Source: a virus
IMG/VR virus record: IMGVR_UViG_3300023174_000106
Location: 31,821-95,820 of that record
Direction: 5' to 3' (one strand)
DNA: 64,000 nucleotides
A program made the translations under genes and the position numbers. This document shows, piece by piece, positions 14,709 to 23,676 of this stretch. How positions within the stretch are numbered: the stretch's first letter is position 1; each line of letters begins with the position of its first letter. Below the pieces are notes generated by a model. That model was given only the letters and a program-made list of their open reading frames with translations. It did not search any database and was not told the origin of the DNA.

Positions 14709-17252
14709 ATTTATCAAAATATTTATATCGACAAGAAAACTGAAACCGTCCACCTTTGGGATGACCAGAAGGGACATGTTACATTTCCAGTTCCTAAGTA
14801 TGCGTATCGTAAGAAGTCTGGTGGACGTTATCGTTCTGTTTACGGTGATGAACTAGAAAAGGTTATAAACTTTAACCGTAATGATCCTTCAATCTTTGAA
14901 GGTGATGTTCCTCCCGAAACACGGGTGTTGATTGACGCGTACGAAAACAGTGATGAACCGTCCAAAGGACATCGTATTGTCTTTTTTGACATTGAGGTTA
15001 GTTCCGAAGGTGGATTTCCCGTTATTGAGGAGGGTGATAAGGAACTCACCGCTATTGCTTTGTACGATAGTGCTACATCCAAGTACACGGCGTTTATTTT
15101 GGATAAAGATGGCAAACTTCAAGACAGTGAAACAACAGATACAAGTATTCAAAGTTTTGACAATGAGGAATCATTAATTAGTCATTTTATGAATAAGTGG
15201 GAGGAAATCCAACCCACGATTATTACTGGATGGAATATTGATGGGTTCGACGTTCCATATCTGTATAATCGTATCAAGAGAGTGATGGGTGCCAATTTTG
15301 CTAAAAGATTGAGTCCGATTCGGGAATGTTATTATAATAACTTTGCAAAACGAATGGTTTTAGCTGGTATTTCATGTATGGACTATATTACATTGTATCA
15401 GAAGTTTAGTGGAAAAAATGAACCAAGTTATACTCTTGGTGCTATCGGTAAGAAGGTGGTCAATATCGACAAGATCACTTATACCGGAAGCCTTAATGAT
15501 TTGTATCGTGATGACATTCAAAAGTATATTGAATACAACCTTAATGACGTTAAGATTGTGGTTGCTCTTGATAAGAAGTTACAATTCATTGATCTTGCTC
15601 GTCGTATCTGTCACACCGGGCATGTTGGTTATGAACAATTTGGAACTTCATCACGATACCTTGAAGGTGCCATATTGATGTATTTGCGTCGTCAAGGACG
15701 TGTTGCTCCGAATAAACCATTAGATGGACGTGAAGAATATGAACAACAATTGGAAGACGGAGAAGAAGGATTTGAAGGTGCGTTTGTTAAACCTCCTGTG
15801 CCTGGTAGGTATGATTGGGTGTTTGATTTGGATCTTACATCAATGTATCCGAATATCATTATTAGTCTTAACATTAGTCCTGAAACTAAAATAGCTAAAG
15901 TTGAAAACTGGAATGCAGAAGACTTTGTTCGTGGCAAGTTGACAGATGTAGTATTAAGCGGACAAAAGTATTCATCACAAGAATTCAGTGACATGTTGAT
16001 TCAAAATAATCTTAGTGTCGCTAGTAATGGAGCTGTCTATAAACTTCCAAAAGGAGACGGACAAGAAGGTACGATTCCTAGTATTTTGATCAAGTGGTTT
16101 AATGAACGTAAAGAAATGCGTAAGTTGGCCAAGAAGCACGCTGATGCAAAGGAATGGGAATTGTATGAGTTTTATGATCAACGTCAGAAAGTTCAAAAGA
16201 TTTTGCTAAACTCCATTTATGGTTGTTTGGGTCTGCCAGTATTTCGATTTTATGATAAGGATAATGCTGAAGCAGTAACATTGAGTGGTGTCAGTATCAT
16301 TAAGACTGCAAATATGGCCATCAACCAATATTATAAGAATGTTCTTGGTGATGAAGCAAAAGGTAAGGATTATGTTATTTACGTTGATACCGATTCTTGT
16401 TTTACTAGTGCTTTGCCTATTATTAAGAAAACGATGCCTGACATTGATGTAAATGACGAAAAACAAATGACCGAAGCTATTCTGAAAGTTACTGCAGAAG
16501 CTCAAACATATGTTAACCAAATGTTTGATATTATGGCTCTTCGATTATTTAACGTAAAACAACATCGTTTTGATGCAAAACAAGAAGTAATCGCCAAGTC
16601 GTCGTTTTGGTTGGCTAAGAAACGTTATTGTCAGTTCATTATTAATAAGGGTGGGGTTGAATGTGATGAACTTGAGGTCAAGGGAATTGACGTGGTGAGA
16701 ACATCCTTTCCTGCCAAGTTTAGAACTTTCATGAAACAATTCTTGATTGATTTGTTGAAAAACGTTGATCAAGAAACTATCAACAACAATATTCTTCAGT
16801 TTACAGAAGATATGAAGAACTTTGGAGTGATTGAACTTGCTAAAAATACAAGTGTGAAGTTCAAGAGCGAAAAGACTAAAGCTGATTATAATCCAAAGAG
16901 TCGTCAACCATTTCAGATTGTTTCTGGAACTCCTGCCCAAGTTAAGGCAGCGTTGTATTACAACGATTTGTTGGCACAGTTTAATTTGACCAAGATTATT
17001 CCTCCGATATTTCATGGTCAGAAAATTAAGTGGGTATATCTTAAACAGAATGAATATGGAATTGAATGTTTGGCGATGAAAGCAGATGGAACTGATCCTC
17101 AACAAATTATGGATATTATTACAAAATATATGGATCGTGATACTATGTATGAACAAGAGTTGAAGAGTAAACTTGTTGATTTCTATAAAGTCTTGAACTG
17201 GGAATATCCTAATTCAAACTGGAAAGCTGCATCTGCGTTTTTTGAATTTTAA
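14709..17252 (+). CDS. Family B DNA polymerase (T4 gp43-like), apparent ATT start
   Basis: This is the replicative polymerase with 3'-5' proofreading. Exonuclease motifs are RIVFFDIEV (Exo I), WNIDGFDVPYL (Exo II) and YNLNDVKIV (Exo III); polymerase motifs are DLDLTSMYPNI (A), KILLNSIYGCLG (B) and YVDTDSC (C). The C-terminus ASAFFEF resembles the clamp-binding tail of T4 gp43. The frame is open back to 14700, and residues such as NIYIDKKTETVHLWDD look like genuine N-terminal sequence, so the first conventional in-frame start, GTG 14925, would cut about 72 residues. The codon at 14709, after AGGAGG, is ATT. Total length would be about 847 residues. The homing endonuclease ends 26 bases upstream. 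Confidence 0.9.
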   Translation: MYQNIYIDKKTETVHLWDDQKGHVTFPVPKYAYRKKSGGRYRSVYGDELEKVINFNRNDPSIFEGDVPPETRVLIDAYENSDEPSKGHRIVFFDIEVSSEGGFPVIEEGDKELTAIALYDSATSKYTAFILDKDGKLQDSETTDTSIQSFDNEESLISHFMNKWEEIQPTIITGWNIDGFDVPYLYNRIKRVMGANFAKRLSPIRECYYNNFAKRMVLAGISCMDYITLYQKFSGKNEPSYTLGAIGKKVVNIDKITYTGSLNDLYRDDIQKYIEYNLNDVKIVVALDKKLQFIDLARRICHTGHVGYEQFGTSSRYLEGAILMYLRRQGRVAPNKPLDGREEYEQQLEDGEEGFEGAFVKPPVPGRYDWVFDLDLTSMYPNIIISLNISPETKIAKVENWNAEDFVRGKLTDVVLSGQKYSSQEFSDMLIQNNLSVASNGAVYKLPKGDGQEGTIPSILIKWFNERKEMRKLAKKHADAKEWELYEFYDQRQKVQKILLNSIYGCLGLPVFRFYDKDNAEAVTLSGVSIIKTANMAINQYYKNVLGDEAKGKDYVIYVDTDSCFTSALPIIKKTMPDIDVNDEKQMTEAILKVTAEAQTYVNQMFDIMALRLFNVKQHRFDAKQEVIAKSSFWLAKKRYCQFIINKGGVECDELEVKGIDVVRTSFPAKFRTFMKQFLIDLLKNVDQETINNNILQFTEDMKNFGVIELAKNTSVKFKSEKTKADYNPKSRQPFQIVSGTPAQVKAALYYNDLLAQFNLTKIIPPIFHGQKIKWVYLKQNEYGIECLAMKADGTDPQQIMDIITKYMDRDTMYEQELKSKLVDFYKVLNWEYPNSNWKAASAFFEF

Positions 17253-17254
17253 TT

Positions 17255-18016
17255 ATGAATATAGCAATTATCATTTCGGGAAGAATAGATTTGTTTGAAC
17301 AATCAGTTATGGAAAATTATAACAATATAATTAATCCATTAATTTATAACGGACACACTGTAAATATTTTCATGTCCATATGGAATCATCGTGATCAAGA
17401 CATGTTGTTAAGAGCATATCAACCATATGTAAAAGTTTTTGATACCGAAACGTTTACTGATTATACATCTGGATTGATAAAGGACATGGTTCCGTATGAA
17501 ACTCTTGTAAAGTTATTTGGTCACTCTGTAGAAAATAAAGTGTCTAATACACTATATTGGATGTATAAGTTAAAACGTGCGTATAAATTTGTAAAGGAAT
17601 ATGAACGTGTTAATAATATTGAACATGATTTGTACATTCGATTAAGACCCGATGTAACATGTTGTGATCCTATTGATATACATCAACTTACTACGTTGAA
17701 TGATTCATCAATTATAGTTCATGTAGATCACATTTTGGTAAAAGATGATAAATTTTATGGATGTGGAGAAGGTTGGATCGATGATAATTTATGTATTGCA
17801 AAACAACGACCATTTGAAACATTTTGTAATACATATGACGATATAATAAATTTATGTTTAATGACCGGATCTTGTATATCACATATATTGTTAAAAAAAC
17901 AGTTTGAATTAAATAATATAAAAACTATAAAACCAAATTCACCACTAATTATTTACCGAAAAGGTGATGATAATAATCCTATTTTAAAGTTTTATCATTT
18001 CGAATATTGTTATTGA
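17255..18016 (+). CDS. Putative glycosyltransferase-like protein
   Basis: The 253-residue product begins MNIAIIISGRIDLFEQSV, contains VNIFMSIWNHRD and DLYIRLRPDVTCCDP, the last being typical of a group of capsule/LPS glycosyltransferase-like proteins in which R-x-R/D-x-D stretches bind the sugar nucleotide. I cannot assign a CAZy family. It starts two bases after the polymerase stop and leads a run of sugar genes ending near 21.3 kb. Confidence 0.5.
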   Translation: MNIAIIISGRIDLFEQSVMENYNNIINPLIYNGHTVNIFMSIWNHRDQDMLLRAYQPYVKVFDTETFTDYTSGLIKDMVPYETLVKLFGHSVENKVSNTLYWMYKLKRAYKFVKEYERVNNIEHDLYIRLRPDVTCCDPIDIHQLTTLNDSSIIVHVDHILVKDDKFYGCGEGWIDDNLCIAKQRPFETFCNTYDDIINLCLMTGSCISHILLKKQFELNNIKTIKPNSPLIIYRKGDDNNPILKFYHFEYCY

Positions 18017-18028
18017 TAAATCTATTTT

Positions 18029-19402
18029 ATGATAAAATTAATTGTTTTTGATTTGGATGGCGTTTTGGTTGAAACTAAAAAACTTCACTATGATGCTTTA
18101 AATAAAGCACTACGTGATGTTGATCCTAAATATGAGATATCATATGACGAACATCTTTCCAAATACGATGGATTGAGTACTCATAAGAAATTGGATTTAC
18201 TTGGTCGTGAGAAGGGATTATCTGGAATGGAGTTTCAATGTATATGGCAACGTAAACAAGCATATACTTATCAAATGTTGAAAGAGTTATCATCTGATAA
18301 TAGACTCGTTGAAGTTCTTAAAAAGTTAAAAAATGAACATCGTTATACAATTGCTGTTGCTAGTAATAGCATTCGTGATAGTGTTAAGATTACACTTTTG
18401 AAATTGGGAGTATTGGAATATGTAGATTTTTACCTATCAAATGAAGACGTAAAATATCCAAAACCCCATCCGGAAATTTATCTACGGGCAATGATTAATG
18501 CTGGCGTAACACCAAAAGAAACTCTTATTTTAGAAGACAGCGTTATTGGACGTAATGCTGCGAATAATAGTGGTGCTTATTTACTGGGAGTAAATAATCC
18601 AACAGATGTAACGTATGAAAATATTACGAAACATATAGATTGTATCAATAAAAATATTAAAAGACCTAAATGGCAAGGAGGAAAAATGAATGTTTTAATA
18701 CCAATGGCAGGCGCAGGCAGTCGATTTGAAAAGGCAGGATATACATTTCCAAAGCCACTAATTGATGTTCGTGGAAAACCTATGATTCAATGGGTTGTTG
18801 ATAATTTGAACGTTGATGCAAAGTATATCTTTATTGTTCAAAAGAGTCACTTTGAAAAGTATAACCTTAAAGATACACTTGATAATTTCTGTCCAAATAA
18901 TGAAATTGTTCAGATTGAAGGAATTACCGAAGGTGCTGCTTGTACGACATTATTGGCAAAACAATATATTGACACAGACGAACCTTTGATTATTGCCAAT
19001 AGTGATCAATTTGTTGAATGGAATAACGAAGAGTTTATTTATACATCTACCACTGGGGATTTAGATGGTAATATTCTTACGTTTAAATCTACACACCCCA
19101 AGTGGAGTTATGCAAAAATCAATGAATTAGGATATGTAACTGAAGTTGCTGAAAAACGTCCTATAAGTGACGTGGCAACGGTAGGCATATACTATTGGAG
19201 ACGTGGTAGTGACTACGTTAAGTATACGGAACAAATGATTGACAAGAATATTCGCGTTAATAATGAGTTTTATGTGTGTCCAGTATTCAATGAAGCTATT
19301 GCTGACGGTAAAAAGATTCGAACATTTAATATTGAAAAGATGTGGGGACTAGGAACGCCAGAAGATTTGGAACACTTTTTAAAAAATTATGAAAAATACT
19401 GA
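18029..19402 (+). CDS. HAD phosphatase - sugar nucleotidyltransferase fusion
   Basis: This 457-residue protein joins two enzymes. Residues 1-205 are a HAD-IA hydrolase of the beta-phosphoglucomutase type: VFDLDGVLVE (nucleophile Asp), VASNS, and KPHPEIYLRA followed by LEDSVIGRNAA. Residues 220-457 form a nucleotidyltransferase with PMAGAGSRF (G-x-G-x-R loop), FPKPLIDV (catalytic Lys) and IIANSDQFV (metal Asp). Together they could isomerise or dephosphorylate a sugar phosphate and then activate it as a nucleotide sugar. At the domain junction the codons for Gly-Gly-Lys form AAGGAGG four bases before an in-frame ATG (18686), so the second domain may also be made alone. Confidence 0.8.
   Translation: MIKLIVFDLDGVLVETKKLHYDALNKALRDVDPKYEISYDEHLSKYDGLSTHKKLDLLGREKGLSGMEFQCIWQRKQAYTYQMLKELSSDNRLVEVLKKLKNEHRYTIAVASNSIRDSVKITLLKLGVLEYVDFYLSNEDVKYPKPHPEIYLRAMINAGVTPKETLILEDSVIGRNAANNSGAYLLGVNNPTDVTYENITKHIDCINKNIKRPKWQGGKMNVLIPMAGAGSRFEKAGYTFPKPLIDVRGKPMIQWVVDNLNVDAKYIFIVQKSHFEKYNLKDTLDNFCPNNEIVQIEGITEGAACTTLLAKQYIDTDEPLIIANSDQFVEWNNEEFIYTSTTGDLDGNILTFKSTHPKWSYAKINELGYVTEVAEKRPISDVATVGIYYWRRGSDYVKYTEQMIDKNIRVNNEFYVCPVFNEAIADGKKIRTFNIEKMWGLGTPEDLEHFLKNYEKY
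18675..18688 (+). promoter_or_regulatory. Internal ribosome site and start inside the HAD-nucleotidyltransferase gene
   Basis: AAGGAGG (18675-18681), four A residues and an in-frame ATG (18686-18688) fall exactly where the nucleotidyltransferase domain begins (MNVLIPMAG). This could yield a separate domain of about 238 residues. Confidence 0.5.
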
Positions 19403-20033
19403 ATATCACAGTGATTGGCAAAATAATCGTATCAAATTTTTAATTGATACATACGGACATTCCTTTTTTGAGAATAAAAAGATTTTAGAATTAGGATCAC
19501 ATAATGGTTATATAGGAAATTATTTTATAGAAAAGTGTGGCGCAAATGTTCTTAGTGTCGAAGGTCGTAAAGAAAATGTTAAAAAAATAAATGATGACTA
19601 TCCAAATCTTCCTGTAATTGTATCTAATTTAGATGTGAATGAATGGATATTTGGAAAGTGGGATATTATAATCAACTTTGGATTGTTTTATCATTTGGAA
19701 AAATGTCATACGCAACATTTGGTTAATTGTATAAATAATTGTAACATAATGTTTTTTGAATCAGTTATATTTGATTCAAAATATAATGAAATATTTTTTA
19801 CGAATGAAAATGGAAGTGATCAATCATTAACTAATATTGGTGGTAATCCCTCAACAAGTTTCGTAGAAAACATATTTCAAATTCATAATTGTAAATATGA
19901 AAAAAATTGTAGTGCATCATTTAATGGAGATCTACATTGTTATGATTGGGTAGACTCTAATTCGAGAAAACTAGATAGATACAACAGAAGATTTTGGACT
20001 GTATATTGTAATGATAAACTCAATAATGTTTAA
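19389..20033 (+). CDS. SAM-dependent methyltransferase
   Basis: The 214-residue protein has a class I methyltransferase core: KKILELGSHNGYIGNYFIEK (motif I, about residues 30-49), VLSVEGRKENV (acidic end of strand 2), and WDIIINFGLFYHLEK (motif IV/V region, with the Y-H-L frequent in sugar and small-molecule methyltransferases). Its start overlaps the end of the fusion gene upstream. The substrate is probably a sugar or lipid in the same pathway, by context only. Confidence 0.75.
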   Translation: MKNTEYHSDWQNNRIKFLIDTYGHSFFENKKILELGSHNGYIGNYFIEKCGANVLSVEGRKENVKKINDDYPNLPVIVSNLDVNEWIFGKWDIIINFGLFYHLEKCHTQHLVNCINNCNIMFFESVIFDSKYNEIFFTNENGSDQSLTNIGGNPSTSFVENIFQIHNCKYEKNCSASFNGDLHCYDWVDSNSRKLDRYNRRFWTVYCNDKLNNV

Positions 20034-20065
20034 CATAACGATATTTCCAATAAAAATATTATAAT

Positions 20066-20854
20066 ATGTTCGGTGATTTTACATTTATAATTCATGGAAA
20101 TTATGATGAAACGCACATTCCTATGTGTGCCGAATTAAAACGATTTGGTAAAGTCATATTATCGACCAATAAAAAATATATGGACCATGTTTCACAACAT
20201 GCAAATCATTATGATAAAATAATATGTGAATCGGATATAGATGTTACCAATATATACAATCATCAGAATATCTATCTTCATATCAACTCAGTATTAAATG
20301 GATTGCGTCAGTGTGATACTCAATATGTTGTAAAAGTTAGAACAAATCATTGTTATTCAAATATTCAATATCTTGTAAATAAAGTAAGATCAAATATAAA
20401 TGATAAATATTTGTGTAGTAATATTACTGTAAATCCAGAATTTCCATATCATCCATGTGATAATATTATTGCTGGAACTAAAGAATTGGTTTTTTCTATA
20501 TACAAAACAGCTTATAGTAGTATATTAGCTGAAGATTTTATATATCAAGACAATGATATACGAATGTGTGCTGAAGTTTTATTGTTCATTTCATATCTTA
20601 AATATAAAAACATTAAAATAAATAAAATCAATGGAAACTCATATTTTTATGTTGACGGTGCGAGAAATGATATGGTAATTCATGGTTACATCAGTGATCA
20701 ATACAGATCTATAATGAAAGAAAATTTAGAATTAATTGACGTTGAGAATTTAGCACCATATGTTATAAATTTTAATAGTCATACATTTGATGTTCTTTTT
20801 AGAAATATTAAAAATGTGGATGAACTATTAAGTAAAACAAATTTGAACTTTTAA
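20066..20854 (+). CDS. WavE-like LPS synthesis protein
   Basis: The 262-residue protein resembles the WavE lipopolysaccharide-synthesis family: FTFIIHGNYD at the front, VILSTNKKY, then SVLNGLRQCDTQYVVKVRTN, where family members show N-x-x-x-x-S-x-x-G-L and K-x-R-T/S-D. In this copy the usual Asp after the R-T is Asn. A glycosyltransferase-like activity on LPS or capsule is likely but unproven. It stands 32 bases after the methyltransferase gene, with an AT-rich leader. Confidence 0.5.
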   Translation: MFGDFTFIIHGNYDETHIPMCAELKRFGKVILSTNKKYMDHVSQHANHYDKIICESDIDVTNIYNHQNIYLHINSVLNGLRQCDTQYVVKVRTNHCYSNIQYLVNKVRSNINDKYLCSNITVNPEFPYHPCDNIIAGTKELVFSIYKTAYSSILAEDFIYQDNDIRMCAEVLLFISYLKYKNIKINKINGNSYFYVDGARNDMVIHGYISDQYRSIMKENLELIDVENLAPYVINFNSHTFDVLFRNIKNVDELLSKTNLNF

Positions 20855-20870
20855 GTAAAACGAATTGTGT

Positions 20871-21332
20871 ATGAAATACATCTCTCATAGAGGCAATCTA
20901 AGTGGTCCAAATTCAGACAAAGAAAATCATCCCGATTATATTAAAAAAGCATTAAAATTGGATTATGATGTTGAAATTGACGTGTGGTATACTGATGAAA
21001 AGTGGTATTTGGGACACGATAGTCCAACGTATCAAGTAAAATATGATTTTCTAACAGATCGAAGATTTTGGTTACATGCCAAAAATGGTGATGCATTTAA
21101 TTTGTTGGTACAAGACTATACAGTAAATGTATTTTGGCATACCACTGAAGATTGGGTTTTAACCAGCAAGAGATTTATATGGACGTATCCTGGCAAGCAA
21201 TTATATCCTGAAAGTGTGTGTGTTTTGCCAGAACACTCATGGGTGGGAGATCTTACAAAATGCCACGCAGTATGTACTGACTTTGTAAAAGAATTTCCAG
21301 AACAGTTTGAGGAAGAATACTGGATAAATTAA
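20871..21332 (+). CDS. Short glycerophosphodiesterase-like (GDPD fold) protein
   Basis: The ATG at 20871 gives MKYISHRGNLSGPNSDKENH, which matches the opening S-H-R-G-N and E-N loop of glycerophosphodiester phosphodiesterases; DYDVEIDVWYTDEKWYLGHD then supplies the metal-binding E-x-D and G-H-D motifs. At 153 residues it is far shorter than normal GDPD enzymes (about 240-300), but short phage and bacterial versions of this type exist. It may cleave a phosphodiester in a lipid head group or glycan substituent. Confidence 0.65.
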   Translation: MKYISHRGNLSGPNSDKENHPDYIKKALKLDYDVEIDVWYTDEKWYLGHDSPTYQVKYDFLTDRRFWLHAKNGDAFNLLVQDYTVNVFWHTTEDWVLTSKRFIWTYPGKQLYPESVCVLPEHSWVGDLTKCHAVCTDFVKEFPEQFEEEYWIN

Positions 21333-21333
21333 G

Positions 21334-21362
21334 TGGACAAATCAAGGTAGGTAGAATATAGT
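21334..21362 (+). promoter_or_regulatory. Sigma70-like promoter for the sliding clamp
   Basis: TGGACA (21334-21339), a 17-nt spacer and TATAGT (21357-21362) lie between the GDPD-like gene and the clamp gene. The predicted transcript starts near 21369, giving a short leader of about 15 bases. Confidence 0.5.
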
Positions 21363-21383
21363 GTGAGGAACAATTAAAAAGTT

Positions 21384-22127
21384 ATGACAAAGACAAATCT
21401 ACAAAAATTCATTAACAAATACTCTCTTAATGGAGAGGTACCATCAGTCAAGTGGAACGTTTCCGCTAAAAACAAGCAACTCAGTTTGAGTGCTATTACT
21501 AACGATAAGAGTTTGATTTATGACGTTACTTGGAAGAACGTTGAAGAATTGAACGCCGAATATGAGATCGGTGTTTATGACACTGACAAGTTGCAGAAGA
21601 TGTTGAAGGCTCTAGGTGAAGAAATTACCATGACCGTCAATGAAACTGATGGACGGGTTACATCTCTTTCATTCTCCGATGGAACATCTGAAATTCAGTT
21701 TATGACCGCTGAATTGACAGTAATTCCCAAGTCTTCTCGTCTCAAGTCTACACCTCCATATCATTTTGAAATTGATCTTACAGAGGAATTTATCGCTAAG
21801 TATCGTAGTGCGAAGGATGCTCTTTCTGAAGAGAGTAAGTTTACATTGTTGATGAACAAGAAGAGTAAGAAGGTTCAGTTGGTTCTTGGCTATGCTTCAA
21901 TCAATAGTAACCGTGTTACTTTGGATGTTCCTATCAAGGATGGAACAGCTAAGTTGGAAAAGCCTTTGAATTTCAACGCTGATTTCTTCAAGTCGGTGTT
22001 GGATGCAAACAACGAGTGTGAAAATGCTGTGTTGAAGGTGTCTGAAGCCGGATTGGCGTCAGTTGAATTTAATACTGATACATTTTCTGCTACGTATCAC
22101 TTTGGTCCGGTCCAACCTAACGAATAA
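21384..22127 (+). CDS. DNA polymerase sliding clamp (gp45-like)
   Basis: The 247-residue protein is close in length to T4 gp45 (228) and is followed directly by the clamp-loader gene, as in T4-like phages. Its composition fits a two-domain clamp subunit: repeated amphipathic strands such as YDVTWKNVEELNAEYEIGVYD, and the acidic edge strands expected on the outer face. It should form a trimeric ring that tethers the polymerase (14709-17252) and, in T4, also activates late transcription. Codon choice here is richer in G/C third positions than in the sugar genes, as expected for a highly expressed core gene. Confidence 0.85.
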   Translation: MTKTNLQKFINKYSLNGEVPSVKWNVSAKNKQLSLSAITNDKSLIYDVTWKNVEELNAEYEIGVYDTDKLQKMLKALGEEITMTVNETDGRVTSLSFSDGTSEIQFMTAELTVIPKSSRLKSTPPYHFEIDLTEEFIAKYRSAKDALSEESKFTLLMNKKSKKVQLVLGYASINSNRVTLDVPIKDGTAKLEKPLNFNADFFKSVLDANNECENAVLKVSEAGLASVEFNTDTFSATYHFGPVQPNE

Positions 22128-22132
22128 TTCAT

Positions 22133-23101
22133 ATGGATGCCTTTTTTGAAGAGGTGAGTCATACCGACGATAAGAAGGTTCATAGTTTGTGGGTTGAAAA
22201 GTATCGACCCACAATTATTGAAGATTATATCGGAAATGAAAACATCATAACCACAATTAAGAGTTATATTGACCAGCAGAACATTCCACATTTGATGTTG
22301 TATGGCGGTGCTGGTACTGGAAAGACAACGTTGGCTAAACTGTTGACTAAACAGATCAACTGTGATGTATTGTATATCAACGCATCTGATGAAAATAAGG
22401 TTGAGAATGTTCGAACCAAGATTAAGAGTTTTGCATCATGTGTGGGTATCAAACCGCTGAAGATTATTATTCTGGACGAGTGTGATTATATGTCACCAGA
22501 GGCACAAGCGGCTCTTCGTAACCTTATGGAGACGTTTAGTATGTCTACGAGGTTTATTCTGACATGTAACTATCATGAGAAGATGATTCTTCCCATTGTA
22601 TCACGTTGTATGACATTTGAGATTGCTCCGATGACTAAGGTTTCGGTTGCGGTACATTTGACTAAGATTCTTAAGTCAGAAAATGTTGAATATCAGAATG
22701 ATGATTTGGCGTATATAGTAAACACATATTATCCGGATATTCGTAAGATTATCAATGTGGCACAACAATCTACTTTTGAAGGTAAGTTGAAGGTTAATAA
22801 GGAGTCTTCGTTGAAGACTGACACACATCAAAAGTTGGTGGACATGATTAAGAATGGTATTGGTAAGCCAAATGCATTTAATGATATTCGACAATTTGTT
22901 GTGGATCAGCGTATCAAAGTATATGATGATTATTTCTCTATGCTGTATCAGAAGGTTGATGATTATGCTAATGGTAAGCAGGCAATAGCTACGATTATTA
23001 TCTCTGAGTATATGTATCAATGTAGTTTGTTGATTCCTCCATTGAAAGAAATTGCTTTGATGGCATGTATTAGTAAACTTTTAACAGATTTGAGAAAATG
23101 A
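22133..23101 (+). CDS. Clamp loader large subunit, AAA+ ATPase (gp44-like)
   Basis: The 322-residue AAA+ protein has LWVEKYRPTIIEDYIGNE at the start (the RFC box), Walker A GGAGTGKTTLAK (about residues 59-70), Walker B IIILDECDYMS (about 111-121) and the arginine-finger motif IVSRC. It loads the gp45-type clamp on DNA using ATP. It begins five bases after the clamp stop. No obvious small subunit (gp62) follows; the next genes are small and unrecognised. Confidence 0.93.
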   Translation: MDAFFEEVSHTDDKKVHSLWVEKYRPTIIEDYIGNENIITTIKSYIDQQNIPHLMLYGGAGTGKTTLAKLLTKQINCDVLYINASDENKVENVRTKIKSFASCVGIKPLKIIILDECDYMSPEAQAALRNLMETFSMSTRFILTCNYHEKMILPIVSRCMTFEIAPMTKVSVAVHLTKILKSENVEYQNDDLAYIVNTYYPDIRKIINVAQQSTFEGKLKVNKESSLKTDTHQKLVDMIKNGIGKPNAFNDIRQFVVDQRIKVYDDYFSMLYQKVDDYANGKQAIATIIISEYMYQCSLLIPPLKEIALMACISKLLTDLRK

Positions 23102-23286
23102 AACTAACAGAAAAAATCTCAAATAAATTTAGAAAAAGTTTATGGTATAACCGTTTGGAAACGGGCTTCAATAAACGTGAGTTTATTATTTATTGCAATT
23201 ATTATCCTTACACCGAGGATGGTGTCGTGTATGATTTTGCTAAAAAAAATAAAATTAAAATAATTATACGTCCAATTGGAACGTAA
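23098..23286 (+). CDS. Hypothetical small protein (62 aa)
   Basis: This basic protein overlaps the clamp-loader stop by ATGA. It has no known motif. Its C-terminal half, FIIYCNYYPYTEDGVVYDFA, has a strand-turn-helix pattern that also appears in the 67-residue protein at 23669-23872 (VIQASYYPTLEMAQFRMF), so the two may be distant copies. Confidence 0.6.
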   Translation: MKLTEKISNKFRKSLWYNRLETGFNKREFIIYCNYYPYTEDGVVYDFAKKNKIKIIIRPIGT

Positions 23287-23304
23287 TATATATTCACATA
23301 AATT

Positions 23305-23676
23305 ATGGTAAAAATAAGTGTTGATGAAGGTTATGCGTTTGATATTTTGAGTATTTTTCAAGTAAAGATAGACAATTGTGCAGACGCAAGTAAAATTAAA
23401 ATTAGTGAAAAGGCTTTTGATATACTTTATAGTGAATTGAAAGATCAACTTGGATCTGGTAAAATTTTAGAAATTATAAATTCCGAAGAATATCGTGACC
23501 TATATAGGGAAAATAAAAAAACATTTTTATTGGTAGATCAAATTCGTGCTAGCAACGAGGTTTCACTTGGAAAAGATATTGATAAAAATAATCTAAGTCG
23601 TTTTGAGTGTAAACGTAAATTGCAGAATAAATTCTTTGATTCTCAAATGTTAGAAACTAAAACAAAATATGAATAA
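23305..23676 (+). CDS. Conserved phage hypothetical protein (123 aa)
   Basis: The product starts MVKISVDEGYAFDILSIFQV and is mainly helical and charged. Proteins with this kind of opening are frequent in large phages, but I know no function. It lies in the clamp-loader operon, spaced by 18 bases, and overlaps the next gene by eight bases. Confidence 0.65.
   Translation: MVKISVDEGYAFDILSIFQVKIDNCADASKIKISEKAFDILYSELKDQLGSGKILEIINSEEYRDLYRENKKTFLLVDQIRASNEVSLGKDIDKNNLSRFECKRKLQNKFFDSQMLETKTKYE

Noticed and set aside
13750-14710. Group I intron holding the homing endonuclease within the polymerase gene
   Set aside because: No upstream exon coding for a polymerase N-terminus with an ATG could be found, and AGGAGG lies directly before the frame, so a free-standing insertion fits better. 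It is kept only as an alternative in the ATT-start finding.
16099-17156. Long antisense frames inside the polymerase gene
   Set aside because: They are shadows of the coding strand: composition is Ile/Leu/His-rich without motifs and they overlap conserved polymerase motifs.
14925-17252. Polymerase starting at GTG 14925
   Set aside because: The frame is open upstream with good protein-like sequence (KTETVHLWDD, YRKKSGGRYRS) and a strong ribosome site, and this start would leave an unusually short N-terminal domain.
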